Below are positions 51,091-62,363 of a stretch of DNA of 64,000 bases, one piece after another. Below the pieces are notes generated by a model, which worked only from the letters and a program-made list of their open reading frames with translations, was not told where the DNA came from and made no database searches. The number at the start of each line of letters is the position of its first letter. Position 1 is the stretch's first letter. The DNA is from Cryptomeria japonica (Eukaryota; Streptophyta; Pinopsida; Cupressales; Cupressaceae), in assembly GCF_030272615.1 (NCBI RefSeq), contig NC_081411.1, positions 152,137,971-152,201,970 of the forward strand, in the 5' to 3' direction. The position numbers were made by a program, and so were the translations under genes.

Positions 51091-51102
51091 GTGGGGGGAA
51101 AA
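51090..51102 (+). promoter_or_regulatory. Polypurine tract of the first Tat-like element
   Basis: AGTGGGGGGAAAA directly before the LTR. The second Tat-like element has AAAGTGGGGGCTAAA in the same place. Confidence 0.8.
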
Positions 51103-52287
51103 TTTAACATCATAAATTGCATGCTATGAAATTATATGCTACATAAGGACCTTTGCTTTAAGATTATTGGTGAATTACACTAGATTCTACTCACTTGCCC
51201 ACTTAGCTTACCCCGTTAACTTCTCATTTCTCCTTTTCTTGACCTTGTTAACTGTATGACTTGGGGACAATAGCGCATCATGGAGACATTTGCATGCCAT
51301 GCTAGATGTAGTCTAAAGGTGGTCATTGGAAACACCTACTATTTTTAGTAGTTGTAATGCCTCCTTCTATGCACATCGACATTAGATTCCCTTGCAGGTT
51401 GCATATGTTTCCTTTCTAAGCTTCATTTTCTAGCTCTCTCATGCTCTCTCACATTTAGTGAAGCTCCAATTTCTTTCTTGCTTCTTCGTCAATGGTTTTA
51501 CTTCATGTCTGAGACTCCATCATTGGTTTTGTTAAACTTTCTACCATTGTTGCATCCTCACTATCATTGTAGCTTCATGCCTTGGAGGGTTTTGTGATTT
51601 TTATGTGATCCAACATGCTCTCTACTTTTTGGGTGTAGAAGGGTAGTTTATTCCCTCTTGTTATTGCACATATCATTTTATCTATGTAGCATATTTAATT
51701 ATCTCATTCATTTGTATCATGTTTATCATATTACCAATTATCTATCTTGGTTTTCCATGGAGGTGGAAACACCAAAGCGATGGTTTGATTGTAGCAAACC
51801 TCTTTACACAACTCTAACATTTTTTTCTTTGTTTTGTTGTGTGTAGGTCCATCAGAGAAGAAGTGAGATAGTTTTAGGTTTCATTCATGGACCTATTGTA
51901 AAAACTTCCTTTCCCTTCTCTTTTCTCTCTTCATTTAAAATTAGTTTAACTCCTATTATTTGTTCATTATGTTTGAAAGCATTAAAAACTCATGTCTTAT
52001 CATTCTATTTTTTTTGTAAAAAAATCATGTACTCTATCTATACAAGATGCCAACATGCTACGCTGTCGTCCATGACCTGCACATGTATCCTAGACAGAGA
52101 GATAATGGAGAGGTACCAAAAGATCTTTGTGGCTTGCACTTTTAGGTTCTATAGCTAAAACATTTTTATCTGATGGCACTTGATAGTTTTCATACTTTAC
52201 GCTTTTCCTAAGTGGGGAGGTTAATCAAGTGATTCCTTGAGAAGTTTCCAAACATCTTCAAAGTGGTTTATTGTTTCTCCCTCTACA
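51103..52287 (+). repeat. 3' LTR of the first Tat-like element
   Basis: 1,185 bp, begins TTTAACATCATAAATTGC (TG changed to TT) and ends TCCCTCTACA. Confidence 0.85.
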
Positions 52288-52289
52288 TC

Positions 52290-52629
52290 AATAATCCATC
52301 CACCCTCTATTCCTCAAGAAAATCTAATTCAATAAATATTTGGCTTGATACATCTCACCAAGCTTATTCCATAGCTTCTTTGTAGAGGTCACTTCATGGA
52401 AATTGATTAGAAAAGAGTCTACCAAGAATAATGTGATTAGACCCTTGGCTTTATGGTCCATAACATCATACTAAGCAGCCATAATAGGGTTTGTAGGTTT
52501 AGAGACATTCACATCAATCCCATCCCACAAATCTTGATCTATTAGTAGATTCTCCAGCTTCAACTTCCACATCTCAAAATTACTTCCAAAAAATTTCTCC
52601 ACCTCTATTCTCCTTGATGAACTTGCCAT
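52290..52629 (-). pseudogene. Copia Gag, N-terminal half
   Basis: Starts MASSSRRIEVEKFFGSNFEM at 52,629, then WKLKLENLLIDQDLWDGI and VTSTKKLWNKLGEMYQAKYL, the conserved start of copia Gag. Two in-frame UAG stops (about 52,470 and 52,310, both from TGG- or AAG-like codons). The frame resumes at 46,620 after the Tat-like insertion. Confidence 0.85.
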
Positions 52630-52741
52630 CTGAAAATTCCCATGACAAGATCAAAAAGTATCTTCTACACAATATTTCACTCGAATTTGGATTAGTTCAG
52701 AAAACCCAATAACCCACATATGAAACCAAAGCTTATCAAGC

Positions 52742-52753
52742 ACTGATACCACT
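52742..52753 (-). promoter_or_regulatory. Primer binding site of the split copia element
   Basis: The minus strand reads ...TTACA-AG-TGGTATCAGTGCTTG, an initiator tRNA-Met type site between the LTR end and gag. Confidence 0.75.
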
Positions 52754-53600
52754 TGTAAGGATGTTAAGGTTGTGGAACAAATTCCTTCACTAATCTTGAG
52801 AGGAGGATAATGCAAACACTTTTATGGATCTTTACAACAGTTATAGAAACATTAACAAAAATAAACATAAAGAGCATGCATACCAAAACATAGTGATTTA
52901 CGTGGGGAAAACCCTTTCGAGAGGAAAACCCCAGACTCCAAAAGTTGCTCCATATGTTATTTAAAAATCAATAACATATTAAAATATACTTGAAAATAAA
53001 TATTCTCATAGGAGTATCACCAATAGGAAATATAGAGGTAACTAAATAGCTAAAAGACTCTTATGTACAACCCCTATCTCATGCACCTCATATATAAGAG
53101 ATACAATACATGAGACTATCAAATGGTATTACAAAACCATTGGTGAAAACCACCCAATAAAGTGGAACCCATATTATCTTCAATACAAGATGCCTTATGA
53201 TGTATCAAAACACACAACAACATGTGTACCTCCCTTTTATAGCTCATTCATGTATCCAACACATTTTTACATTTCTCATTTTGGGAGACCAAAGGCCATA
53301 ACTTTTGAAATGGGTTTCTGATTGATGAACCATTTAAAGCTTTAAAAATCTCATGAACTTCTCTATTAAGCTGAAATGTACTACATTTATTACGCTACTT
53401 TTGTGACCTTCTAAACCCCTAAGGCCTTCAAAATCAAATTTGAAGCTTTCGTACAACACTGTTAAAAATGAAAATTTTACTATCTTCAAAACCAGACATG
53501 ATATTGCCATGAAAACTTACCCATGTGCTTATTTATCCAATCCAAAGATTTGAAGAGAGTTTTAGTCCAATCCATGCTCAAATGAAAATTTACTAAAAAT
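52754..53600 (-). repeat. 5' LTR of the split copia element (outer end uncertain)
   Basis: The inner end (CATCCTTACA) is set by the primer site. It contains the copia hallmark 'gggttttccccacgtaaatc' on the minus strand (near 52,900-52,920) and a TATA box. The outer TG end was not identified; 53,600 is an estimate, and no second LTR is in the window. Confidence 0.6.
53232..53243 (-). promoter_or_regulatory. TATA box of the copia 5' LTR
   Basis: The minus strand reads GAGCTATAAAAGGGAG, a strong plant TATA box about 470 bp before the LTR end. Confidence 0.65.
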
Positions 53601-54285
<685 letters not shown>

Positions 54286-55008
54286 TCAGATCAGGCGTGC
54301 ATCAATTCATCGATTCAAATGCAAGTATTGGTAACAGTCGGCTTACATGCAGGCAACTGCCTTATTACAGAAATACATCCATATGCATCAATCCAGAAGA
54401 AAAAATCGGATTCAAATTACAATCTACTATCCTATATTCATCATGATAATTTTCTATGATCAAATACATCATTATATAGCATTTGGGAACATCTAGGTCG
54501 GCCATGAAAGATCACATTCCCCAAAGAAAGGAAAATGAAACGTGTAGATAGGTTGGCCCAAAGATGAGATGAAAATCCTTTGAAAAAGAATCACTATGAA
54601 GCGTGGACCAACAAGAGGGTCATCCATGCATCAAAGATCATCCCACACATGATAAGTCAGCTCTACAAATCAAGGAATTGCTTTGCAAGATTTGAGAACA
54701 CCAACTAGCTGTTAAGCTCAAGCATGTGAGAAAACAGAAAATTGTCAGCCAATTCAAAAGTGATAACTTGCCAGAAAGAGATCTAAACAAAACATGGATC
54801 CAGAACAAGAAAGATGAACAAGAATGAAGTTCAAATCTAGCTTCACAAGAGAAATGTTCAATGCCAAGGTATCTGGTAACTCTTAGAAACAAAACTGCTG
54901 AAAAGAACAAAGAAACTGAAAGGAAATATTTTTTTGGGTGATGCAAGATTACCAAGAACCGGGGATGCTCCTACATCGGACATAAGAGGTTAATGAAAAG
55001 TGAGTCCA

Positions 55009-55608
55009 TCACTTTGTAGGGGTTGGAGGAAAACCAAGATGGTCTACCTTAGCTAGAGAAATCCAAGAAGAATCCTCAACTCGTCTACCTTTCCACTTCA
55101 CAAGATACTCTCTTTACTAATTGTTGTGTGTGCTCTTACTGACTCTGCTATCCAAAACTTCTTCAATCCCATCCGGTTTCTTCTCAGGGAGTTGCTTCAA
55201 TTCTGGTTCATTGTCACTGAGTTCTATCCCATGATACTGATAAAGATCTGCAATATTGAAAATAGGTGATATGTCTAGGGTGTCCGGTAGCTCCACTTCG
55301 TATACATTACCTGAATCAAATTTCCTCAAAATCTTACACGGTCCAAACTTCTTCATCCTCAACTTATTATATGTTCCAATAGGAAATATCCCCTTTCTCA
55401 GATATACCATTAGTTCATCTCCAACTTCAAATTCCTTATGTCTTCTTTTCTCATCTGCCTTCTCCTTATATTTCCGATTCATATCTTCCAAATGTTGCTT
55501 TACCTCTGAATGCAATGCCTCCATATGATCTGCAAATGTTTCTACTTTTGCACTCCTCTTAGCTTCATGACTGATATCTTTGAATTCAGAAACTCCCTTA
55601 GGATTCAC
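55009..55608 (-). pseudogene. Gypsy 2 integrase C-terminal and chromodomain-like part
   Basis: Frame 55,608-55,117: [59 protein letters not shown]. After UAG-UAA it continues with REYLVKWKGRRVEDSSWIS and ends at 55,009-55,011. The stop sits at the same position before the chromodomain as in the first gypsy element. Confidence 0.85.
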
Positions 55609-56499
55609 TCCGGTAACTATCTCAAATAGTGTCTTCCCTGTACTCTAATTTACTGAATTATTATATGCAAACTCTGCCTGTGCCAATATCAAATCCCAAC
55701 TTTCGGGTTTATCTCCACTCAAAAATCTCAGCAAATTCCCTAAACTCCAATTCACATACTTGGTCTATCAATCTGTTTGTGGGTGAAACGTAGAACTGAA
55801 CTTCAAATCTATCTTCATCTTCTTCCAAAGTGTCCTCCAAAAGTAACCAACAAACTTAGTATCTATGTCTGAAACAATTCTCTTCAGTAACCCATGTAGC
55901 CTCACAACTTCTTTGAAAAATAGATCTGCTACATGAACTGCATTTGTTGTCTTCTTACAAGGTATAAAATGTGCCATCTTTGAAAACCTATCCACCACTA
56001 TAAATATAGAATCATTTCCTCTCTGAGTATTGGGCAATCCCAATATGAAATTCATGCTGATATCTTCCCAAGGTCTCTCCAATACTGAAAAAGGTTTATA
56101 TAATCTGGTATTCTGACTACTTCCTTTTGCAACTTGACAAATTCTACAACTCTGAACAAATTTCCTGACATCCTTATGAATTTGAGGCCAAAAGTAATTC
56201 TCACTCACCAAAGCCACTGTCTTATCAATCCTGAAATGTCTTGCCAATCCTCCACTATATTTCTCCTTGATCAAACTGTCTCTCATAGAACTTTGGGGTA
56301 TACACAATTGATTTCCTCTAAACAACATCGTATCCTGCATAAAATAGTCTAACCATTTACTCTGGTCTGCAACAACAGGTTCAACACAAGCTCTCCAAGG
56401 TTCTGCAAAATCAAGGTCTTCCACATACAGGGTCTTCAATTCATAAAATCCCAATACTACAACTCTCATCTTTATCATCAGATTTATTCTCCTACTCAA
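55609..56499 (-). pseudogene. Gypsy 2 integrase
   Basis: Frame 56,499-55,768: linker DFAEPWRACVEP, zinc-binding region ending FVQSCRICQVAKGSSQNTRL, GLPNTQRGNDSIFIVVDRFS (first catalytic Asp region), IVSDIDTKF and TFHPQTD. The first HHCC part and core are nearly intact; the frame breaks near 55,765 and again before 55,608. IVSDIDTKF differs from the usual IVSDRDPKF. Confidence 0.88.
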
Positions 56500-56839
56500 G
56501 GAATCGACGACCTTATTTGACTTCCCATTCTGGTGTTATAAAACAAAGGTATAACTCTGCATAAACTCAACCCATCTCGTATGTCTCTGATTCGACTTAC
56601 TCCGACTGCTCAAATATTGCAAAGCCTGATGATCCGTGTACAACACAAAATCCTTAGGCGATAAATAGTATCTTCACTTCTTCAAGCCTTGAATTATGGA
56701 ATAGAACTCTTGATCATACACTAAATATCTTCTTCTTGCATCATTCAACTTCTCACCGAAATATGCTATAGGTCTTCCTTCCTAGGTCAACACAGCTCCA
56801 ATTGCACTTCCACTAGCATCACAATCCACCTGAAAGAAT
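56500..56839 (-). pseudogene. Gypsy 2 RNase H, truncated by insertion
   Basis: Reads QVDCDASGSAIGAVLT, AYFGEKLNDARRRYLVYDQE, FVLYTDHQALQYLSS and NGKSNKVVDSLSR with three stops. The N-terminal end is cut at 56,839 by the second Tat-like element. Confidence 0.85.
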
Positions 56840-58032
56840 TGTAAAGCGGAAAATCACGATCGAACCCTAGTTGCTCTCCCCTCTTCCAACTCCGAGGAGA
56901 GAGAAGGGAGATTCGCTAGGGTTGATGGTTTTCACTTAGGGGAGAGACTTTACATTCAAAAGAGGGGTTGAAACCCACAAGATCCAATCCCACACAATGC
57001 AAGATTGGATGCTAAATGAGTTTCAAGGGTTAAGACAGCAAGGCTACCCTCTTTTGTAAAGAATGTGCATAGGAGAATTAAGCTAGGAATGCATAGAAAG
57101 TGACAAAGATTCGCTTATAAACTGAGATAGGAATACAGTATGAAGCTACGGACTTGGAATTAGCAGTGAAATGTCGATATGGCATTGTCCTGCAAATTTG
57201 AGCAAAAGTTGTTGGGATGATGGCGCCCGGCGCCACGGTCCTCCGAAAAATTTGCGAAACGAAGGGGGATCTGTTCGTCTCTGCACAAGGATTCCAGATC
57301 TTCAATTTCAGCCGCGTACCTGCAACCTACACACAGAAAAGTGAAGACAATTGGGGGGTTATGGATTAGGGGTTTGCCTTTAGGTCAAACCCCGGTTTTG
57401 GAATTAACCAAGAAATGAGCAAGTGCTGTAAATGTAAATGACTGTAAAACAAGTACTAATACCTTGTTCTAAGGATGTTTGTATCCTTATGTGCGAAGGT
57501 ATAGAGGTTGTATGTTGTATGTTGTAGCATGTAGTATGTGACCTCCTCTTCAATGGTTGAATCCTTGTCTTGAATGCAACACTTAGCCTTGAATGGAGAC
57601 TTGGAATGAATGCTTGAATGTTTGAATGCTTGAATGCTTGAGTATAGTTTCCACGCTTTGTACACATATCCTCCTCCTCCAAATGAGAGAGAAAAATGTA
57701 GTTTATATACTTGTCATTTAGGGCTGATAGACTGATTTTCCCGACCTTAGGCCGACCAGGGAATGTAATTTCCAATTTGCAAACAAAAAAGACCCGAGAC
57801 CCCTTAGGAGACCAGGCCCAAAATAGGACCCAGGGACCAGGGCGCTGGGCGCTCTGGTCCCACCTCCCGGGAGAGCAGGGTGCAAGGAGGTTCAGGCCAG
57901 GGTGCTTGAAAAATGCAGTTTTCAGTGTCGTGGACCAGTTTCGGGGTCTCCATTCAGGTTGCGTGTTGCGTCGCCATCGTGAAGACCGAAATGCAGTCGA
58001 AATTGCAAGTGTCGCAATTTTAGGACGCTACA
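56840..58032 (-). repeat. 3' LTR of the second Tat-like element
   Basis: 1,193 bp. The first 690 bp can be compared with 63,314-64,000: about twenty differences, mostly C/T or G/A. Confidence 0.92.
57701..57710 (-). promoter_or_regulatory. TATA box in the Tat-like LTR
   Basis: The minus strand reads GTATATAAACTAC, in the U3 part of the LTR. Confidence 0.6.
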
Positions 58033-58050
58033 TTTAGCCCCCACTTTAGC
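58033..58050 (-). promoter_or_regulatory. Polypurine tract of the second Tat-like element
   Basis: The minus strand reads AAAGTGGGGGCTAAA immediately before the LTR start TGTAGCG. Confidence 0.8.
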
Positions 58051-58776
58051 GGGAGTATGTATGCTCATAATTCCGGTAAAGTACAAGGAAACAACATTGA
58101 AAGACTTTCACCACGTCAAGGAGGCAAGATACACCAAGCCCCCAGTGGACTAAGGATCTTACGACTTCGATTGACAAAGTAAAAGGGAAGATCACGAGGG
58201 AGAACCATGACTGTTAGTAGTAAGGTTCCCTCACTATGAGTCATGCAAAAGGAATACCGAAAATTTTCAAGGCAAAGCTAAGTTCGCCAAGAAATTTTCA
58301 AGTATCTTGAAAAGATATGAACAGGATGTATGCCCCCCTACGTTAAAGCGATCGCACATGCCTCACCGGGGGTGATTGCTTTAAGGTAGTGATACATTTA
58401 AGAAATGAGAAAGGAAAGGAGCACGTTATCACAAGGATTTAGCCCCCAAGTGTGAGATAAGCCCAAGGATAATAGACACAAAACACAAAGCACAAGGTGA
58501 CTTCGCTGTCCTCGGGGTTAGTATGCTGTATGATAAGTCATGTATATTTATCATATGTATGTATGCATAATTGTTCTTCATTCCCCAATCAAGGAAGGTC
58601 ACCTAGAAGAAGGGAACACATGTGTCTTTTGAGTCAACATGAGAGAGATCGAGAGATCTCAATGCTTTGCATCGTCCTCAAGTAGACAACACTAAGGACA
58701 ACAAATAGAAGAATGAGAATAACATATAGAAGAAGTAACACAAGAGAGGAGGAGAGAATCTGCTATGCTAATGTAA
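58051..58776 (-). other. 3' untranslated region of the second Tat-like element
   Basis: Non-coding in all frames. This is where RT, RNase H and integrase would lie in an autonomous Tat element; none is present. Confidence 0.7.
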
Positions 58777-60327
58777 CTAGTCTAGCACGTCATCTACCCC
58801 CCGATCTTGCTGATCAATGTTTCGGGAAGGCAGGGAACACGCTAGAGGAGGAACATTCAACACAGCAGATGGAGCTATCACAAGATCCAAACAGGGGCTA
58901 TGTTCATGTTCCGAGCCACATTGTTCTTGTCTAGGAGCTAGGATAAGTGCTTTAGAAAATTCATTAGATAAATGGTTATCAATATCAACAAGTTCATATT
59001 CACTATCAGAAGCAAAAGGAGTAACATTTTCATCATGAATAACATTTTCATCTATAGCATCATCAAGATTTATAAAAATGGGGTCTTTAATTCGCACAGT
59101 ATCAAGACCATCATGCATCTTATGTTTTGGAGATTTTGGCTCAATTCTCGGCTGAGGAGAAAATGGAATAATGCTTGTTGAAGGTGTTTTTGGAGATTGC
59201 AAAGTTTGAGTTCTAAGATGACGCTTTTGCCGGCGTTCACGTGCAGAACGATTTCGTCTAGTCTTAGTAGGAAGTGAAGAAGATTGAGGAGGAGGAATGT
59301 TCTCATCCTTATCACTTGGGTGTTTAGGTTGTGGTCTCTTAGGCTGGATAATAGGAGAAGAAGAAGGTCTCTTCTCTCTATAAAAAGAAGGAGGAGGAAC
59401 TGCTCCATATAAAGGAGGAATTTTTGGTTTAGGAAGGAGACCAAGTCCATCATGACGAGGAGGTATAGGTCTACTTTTAGGAAGTTTATTAGGCATAGAC
59501 ATAATCACTTCCATGGGAACGGGTTGGGAATCTTCTTGAGGAAAGACATTAGTTTTATCTTTCAAAGGAAGAACTTCCTTCTCAAAAATGATAGGAATAT
59601 CAAGTTTAGGTGTTCTAGGTTCACTTAAAGATAGGATCATATCTGTTTTCCACTTTTGATAAGATTTGAAAAGATGATCACTTCGCGGAGGAAGAGATTG
59701 GAATTGTTTAGGCCAAAAGTAATCAATAGGAACACTAGAGGTTCTTTCAGCTGGTTTAAAGAGACTATGATTGACAGTAACAACTTCACCATTATGGGGA
59801 AATTTCAAACACTTATGAATAGGAGAAGCAATAGCTTTCATGGAAGATAGCCAAGAATAGCCAAGCTTCACACGAAATTGTTCGGAAGATGGAATAATAG
59901 CAAAGTTCACATCAAGGGATTTGTTATGGACCTCAATAGGCAATGTAATAGAACCAATTGCAGGAGAACAAAATGCATCAAATAGTTTCACAATCACATC
60001 TGTTTTGTCATAGATCACTTGATTCAATTGCAAAGTAAAAAGAAATTCTTCAGTAATAACATTAACCATGCACGAAGGATCAATAAGCACTCCACGACAA
60101 GGTGTATTCTTGACTTTTGCAACTATGTATAAAGGACCATCAGGTGCCCTAATGGTTTCACTGGAATCAAATGTGATGGAAGGTTCTTTAGGGATTTCTT
60201 TCTGCTCTACAAAGTTAATCACATTCGGAGTCATAGACACAAGACCATCAGATGAGAGAGAGGAATCATTAGCCTCAATCGCATTAGAGGTATGAGAAGG
60301 TAATGGATCAGTAAAAATCTGAAGATT
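58777..60327 (-). CDS. Retropepsin-like domain with proline-rich tail (in frame with Gag)
   Basis: This is the continuation of the Gag frame after its UAA; there is no stop from 60,327 to 58,777. An aspartic-protease fold is suggested by LYIVAKVKNTPCRGVLIDPS (about 60,125-60,066), ITLPIEVHNKSLDVNFAII and VKLGYSWLSSM, the last resembling the hydrophobic-G-R-D/W step. The catalytic triplet D-T/S-G is replaced by D-P-S-C. It is followed by about 300 residues rich in P, K, S and R (PPSFYREKRPSSSPI, RSARERRQKRHLR) and an acidic stretch. It could be a modified or inactive protease with a linker. An internal ATG or GTG start is not needed if UAA is read through. Confidence 0.7.
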   Translation of the reverse strand, partial: NLQIFTDPLPSHTSNAIEANDSSLSSDGLVSMTPNVINFVEQKEIPKEPSITFDSSETIRAPDGPLYIVAKVKNTPCRGVLIDPSCMVNVITEEFLFTLQLNQVIYDKTDVIVKLFDAFCSPAIGSITLPIEVHNKSLDVNFAIIPSSEQFRVKLGYSWLSSMKAIASPIHKCLKFPHNGEVVTVNHSLFKPAERTSSVPIDYFWPKQFQSLPPRSDHLFKSYQKWKTDMILSLSEPRTPKLDIPIIFEKEVLPLKDKTNVFPQEDSQPVPMEVIMSMPNKLPKSRPIPPRHDGLGLLPKPKIPPLYGAVPPPSFYREKRPSSSPIIQPKRPQPKHPSDKDENIPPPQSSSLPTKTRRNRSARERRQKRHLRTQTLQSPKTPSTSIIPFSPQPRIEPKSPKHKMHDGLDTVRIKDPIFINLDDAIDENVIHDENVTPFASDSEYELVDIDNHLSNEFSKALILAPRQEQCGSEHEHSPCLDLVIAPSAVLNVPPLACSLPSRNIDQQDRGVDDVLD

Positions 60328-62205
60328 TTAGTTAGGAGGAGCTACAGATGTGTTGCCTTTATCATTCACTCCAGAAACAGAGATAGTATTATTATCAATC
60401 AAATCTTGAATTTTACCCTTTAAAGAAAAACATTTTTCAGTATCATGCCCAGGCTGACGATGAAATTGACAAAAAGCTTTGTTATCAAAATAAGGTGAAG
60501 TAATCTTTACAGGATCAATTTGTCTTATAGGAGGAAGAGTAAGCACATTTTGTTCCAATAACTTATTCATAATACTATGCAATGATTCATTCAAAGGAGT
60601 ATACTTTCTTTCTTTCTTGAAAAATTTAGAAATAGGAGGCACACCTGATGCTGCATTCACATTGTTGTTGATGATGTTTTCATTGAATTTGATGGAATCT
60701 CTGTTCGGTTTAAACTTCCCAAATGGTTGTTGACTGCTGTCACCCTTATCACTTGGAGCCATAGGATGTGATTGTTCCATTTGACTCACAGTCAGTTGAT
60801 AATTGTGAAGAGTCGCGCACAACTGTTGGAAAGAAGTAAACTCAGAAAACAAGAGTTTGTCTCGAATATCTTTTTGTAAGTTAGAAATGAAGATTCTTTG
60901 AATATCATTGTCAGGCACTGGAAAAGAAATTTGAGCATACAAATGCTTATATCTACCAATGAAATCAGTCAATTTTTCTTTAACACCTTGTTTACAATGC
61001 ATTAAATCAATCAAAGTAACTTTAGGACTTATATTGTTTTGAAATTGTTGAATGAAAGCATTTGCAAGTTGTTCAAAAGAAGTAATAGAATAAGAAGGCA
61101 ACGAGCAATACCATTGTAGGGCTTTGTCTCTTAATGTTCTAGTGAACAATTTTGCAAGCAACCTTTGGTCATAAGCAAAGTCGGTACATATTGTTTGAAA
61201 GGTCTTAACATGTGTTAGAGGATCTCCTTTACCATTATAAAGTTCCAAATGCGGGATTTCAATATGTTTAGGAGGAATAGCTTGAACAATGTCAAGAGAA
61301 AGTGGGCTCGCAACATCAAATGTGGGCACACTAAACTTAGATTGGTTCATAGAGGCAATTTGTTGCTGTAAAGAAGAGACAGTTTGTGCAAGATTGTTAA
61401 TGGTCGCTTCAGTCGAAGAATTCATATTAGATGTGTTAGATTGAGATGGAGGTGTTATGTTATTGAAAGAAGGCAAAGAGTAAGGTGGTGGGACTCTATG
61501 ATAGTCAATTATAGGGGATGATTGGACAAGAGGAACACTACAAGGAGGAATGGAATGGTTAAATGAATTTCCCCCTTGCGTCATGTTCATTTGTGAAGAT
61601 GTAATAGGAACACTCATTGAAGGAGTGAATGAAGAAGTCGGATTGAATGAAGGAAGAGCGTTAATTGAAAAGGAAGGATTGCCCCCATGACTGGTGATCA
61701 CAGAAGGAATGTCTTGTGTAGAAGTAGCCATTATGTTTGATGTAAAGGTAGGTATGCTAGCAATAGAAGTAATCAAAGGAATAGAATGATTGACTTGAGT
61801 AGGAGGTTGTGTATAACCCAAATTTTCAGCACAACTCTTCATAGGCACCACATTCGAATCCACAATGTGTGCAATACCACACAAAATATCAATTCCATTC
61901 TTATCACTTTGAAGCATACGTTTTAGACCCTCAATTAAAGGAAGAGCTTGACTATCAGGGTATTCATGAGACATCCATTGTCGAAAATCGTCAAATTGGT
62001 TATCCAATTTTGAAAGTTGTTCTTCAGAAACCTCATGGAGAGCTTCTTCATCATTAGGAGGATTAGATGAATTACCCATGTCCTCGTTAAAAAGGCTATT
62101 CAAATTAGGTTCCATCTCCTCGGTAATTAAACCTCGGAAAGACTTAATTCTACGACTTCGTCTAACGGGAATAGTGTAGGTAGGGCTTATTGTTGAAAAA
62201 CTCAT
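60328..62205 (-). CDS. Tat/Ogre-type Gag
   Basis: 625 residues from ATG at 62,205 (MSFSTISPTYTIPVRRSRR) to UAA at 60,328. N-terminal part low-complexity (S, T, P, N); Gag core at about residues 315-450: HLELYNGKGDPLTHVKTFQ, RTLRDKALQWYCSLP, FEQLANAFIQQFQNNI and KEKLTDFIGRYKHLYAQI. C-terminal zinc-finger-like CQFHRQPGHDTEKC (C-x2-H-x4-H-x4-C) near residue 590. Such Gag with CHHC replacing CCHC is typical of Tat lineage elements. No stop or frameshift, so it could still be made. Confidence 0.88.
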   Translation of the reverse strand: MSFSTISPTYTIPVRRSRRIKSFRGLITEEMEPNLNSLFNEDMGNSSNPPNDEEALHEVSEEQLSKLDNQFDDFRQWMSHEYPDSQALPLIEGLKRMLQSDKNGIDILCGIAHIVDSNVVPMKSCAENLGYTQPPTQVNHSIPLITSIASIPTFTSNIMATSTQDIPSVITSHGGNPSFSINALPSFNPTSSFTPSMSVPITSSQMNMTQGGNSFNHSIPPCSVPLVQSSPIIDYHRVPPPYSLPSFNNITPPSQSNTSNMNSSTEATINNLAQTVSSLQQQIASMNQSKFSVPTFDVASPLSLDIVQAIPPKHIEIPHLELYNGKGDPLTHVKTFQTICTDFAYDQRLLAKLFTRTLRDKALQWYCSLPSYSITSFEQLANAFIQQFQNNISPKVTLIDLMHCKQGVKEKLTDFIGRYKHLYAQISFPVPDNDIQRIFISNLQKDIRDKLLFSEFTSFQQLCATLHNYQLTVSQMEQSHPMAPSDKGDSSQQPFGKFKPNRDSIKFNENIINNNVNAASGVPPISKFFKKERKYTPLNESLHSIMNKLLEQNVLTLPPIRQIDPVKITSPYFDNKAFCQFHRQPGHDTEKCFSLKGKIQDLIDNNTISVSGVNDKGNTSVAPPN

Positions 62206-62332
62206 GCACTAGAGAGAGAGAGAAAGTTTTGATTTTAGAGGTAGCAATTTTCAGTAAAATCAGCCAATCTTCTGGATTTAAGCTGTTAAATGCAATCACG
62301 TCAGTCTCCCGAAATTTCAGAAAAAATGTCCA

Positions 62333-62363
62333 GGACCGTGGCGCTCGGAGTGCAACACGGTCC
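62333..62363. repeat. Hairpin motif GGACCGTG...CACGGTCC
   Basis: Perfect 8-bp arms around a 15-base GC-rich loop. Diverged copies: 62,891-62,919 in the leader and 57,214-57,242 and about 63,687-63,715 in the LTRs (opposite strand). Confidence 0.75.

Larger units (their letters stand above)
46621..52287 (+). mobile_element. Tat/Ogre-like gypsy derivative without polymerase
   Basis: Two diverged direct LTRs (46,621-47,832 and 51,103-52,287), a primer site TGGTGAACTCGACATGAA at 47,836 and a polypurine tract AGTGGGGGGAAAA before the second LTR. The interior holds only a broken protease-like segment and a proline/serine-rich linker; Gag is nearly absent (about 130 bp between LTR and protease part) and no RT, RNase H or integrase motif was found. 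It interrupts a minus-strand copia gag. The flanking five bases (TGAAC / TCAAT) match at only three positions, so the target duplication has decayed. Confidence 0.8.

Noticed and set aside
46616-52292. Target duplication of the first Tat-like element (TGAAC / TCAAT)
   Set aside because: Only three of five bases agree; it may be a decayed duplication but was not counted as evidence.
58817-59453. Small frames on both strands within the protease-like region
   Set aside because: Shadows of the long minus-strand frame at 58,777-60,327.
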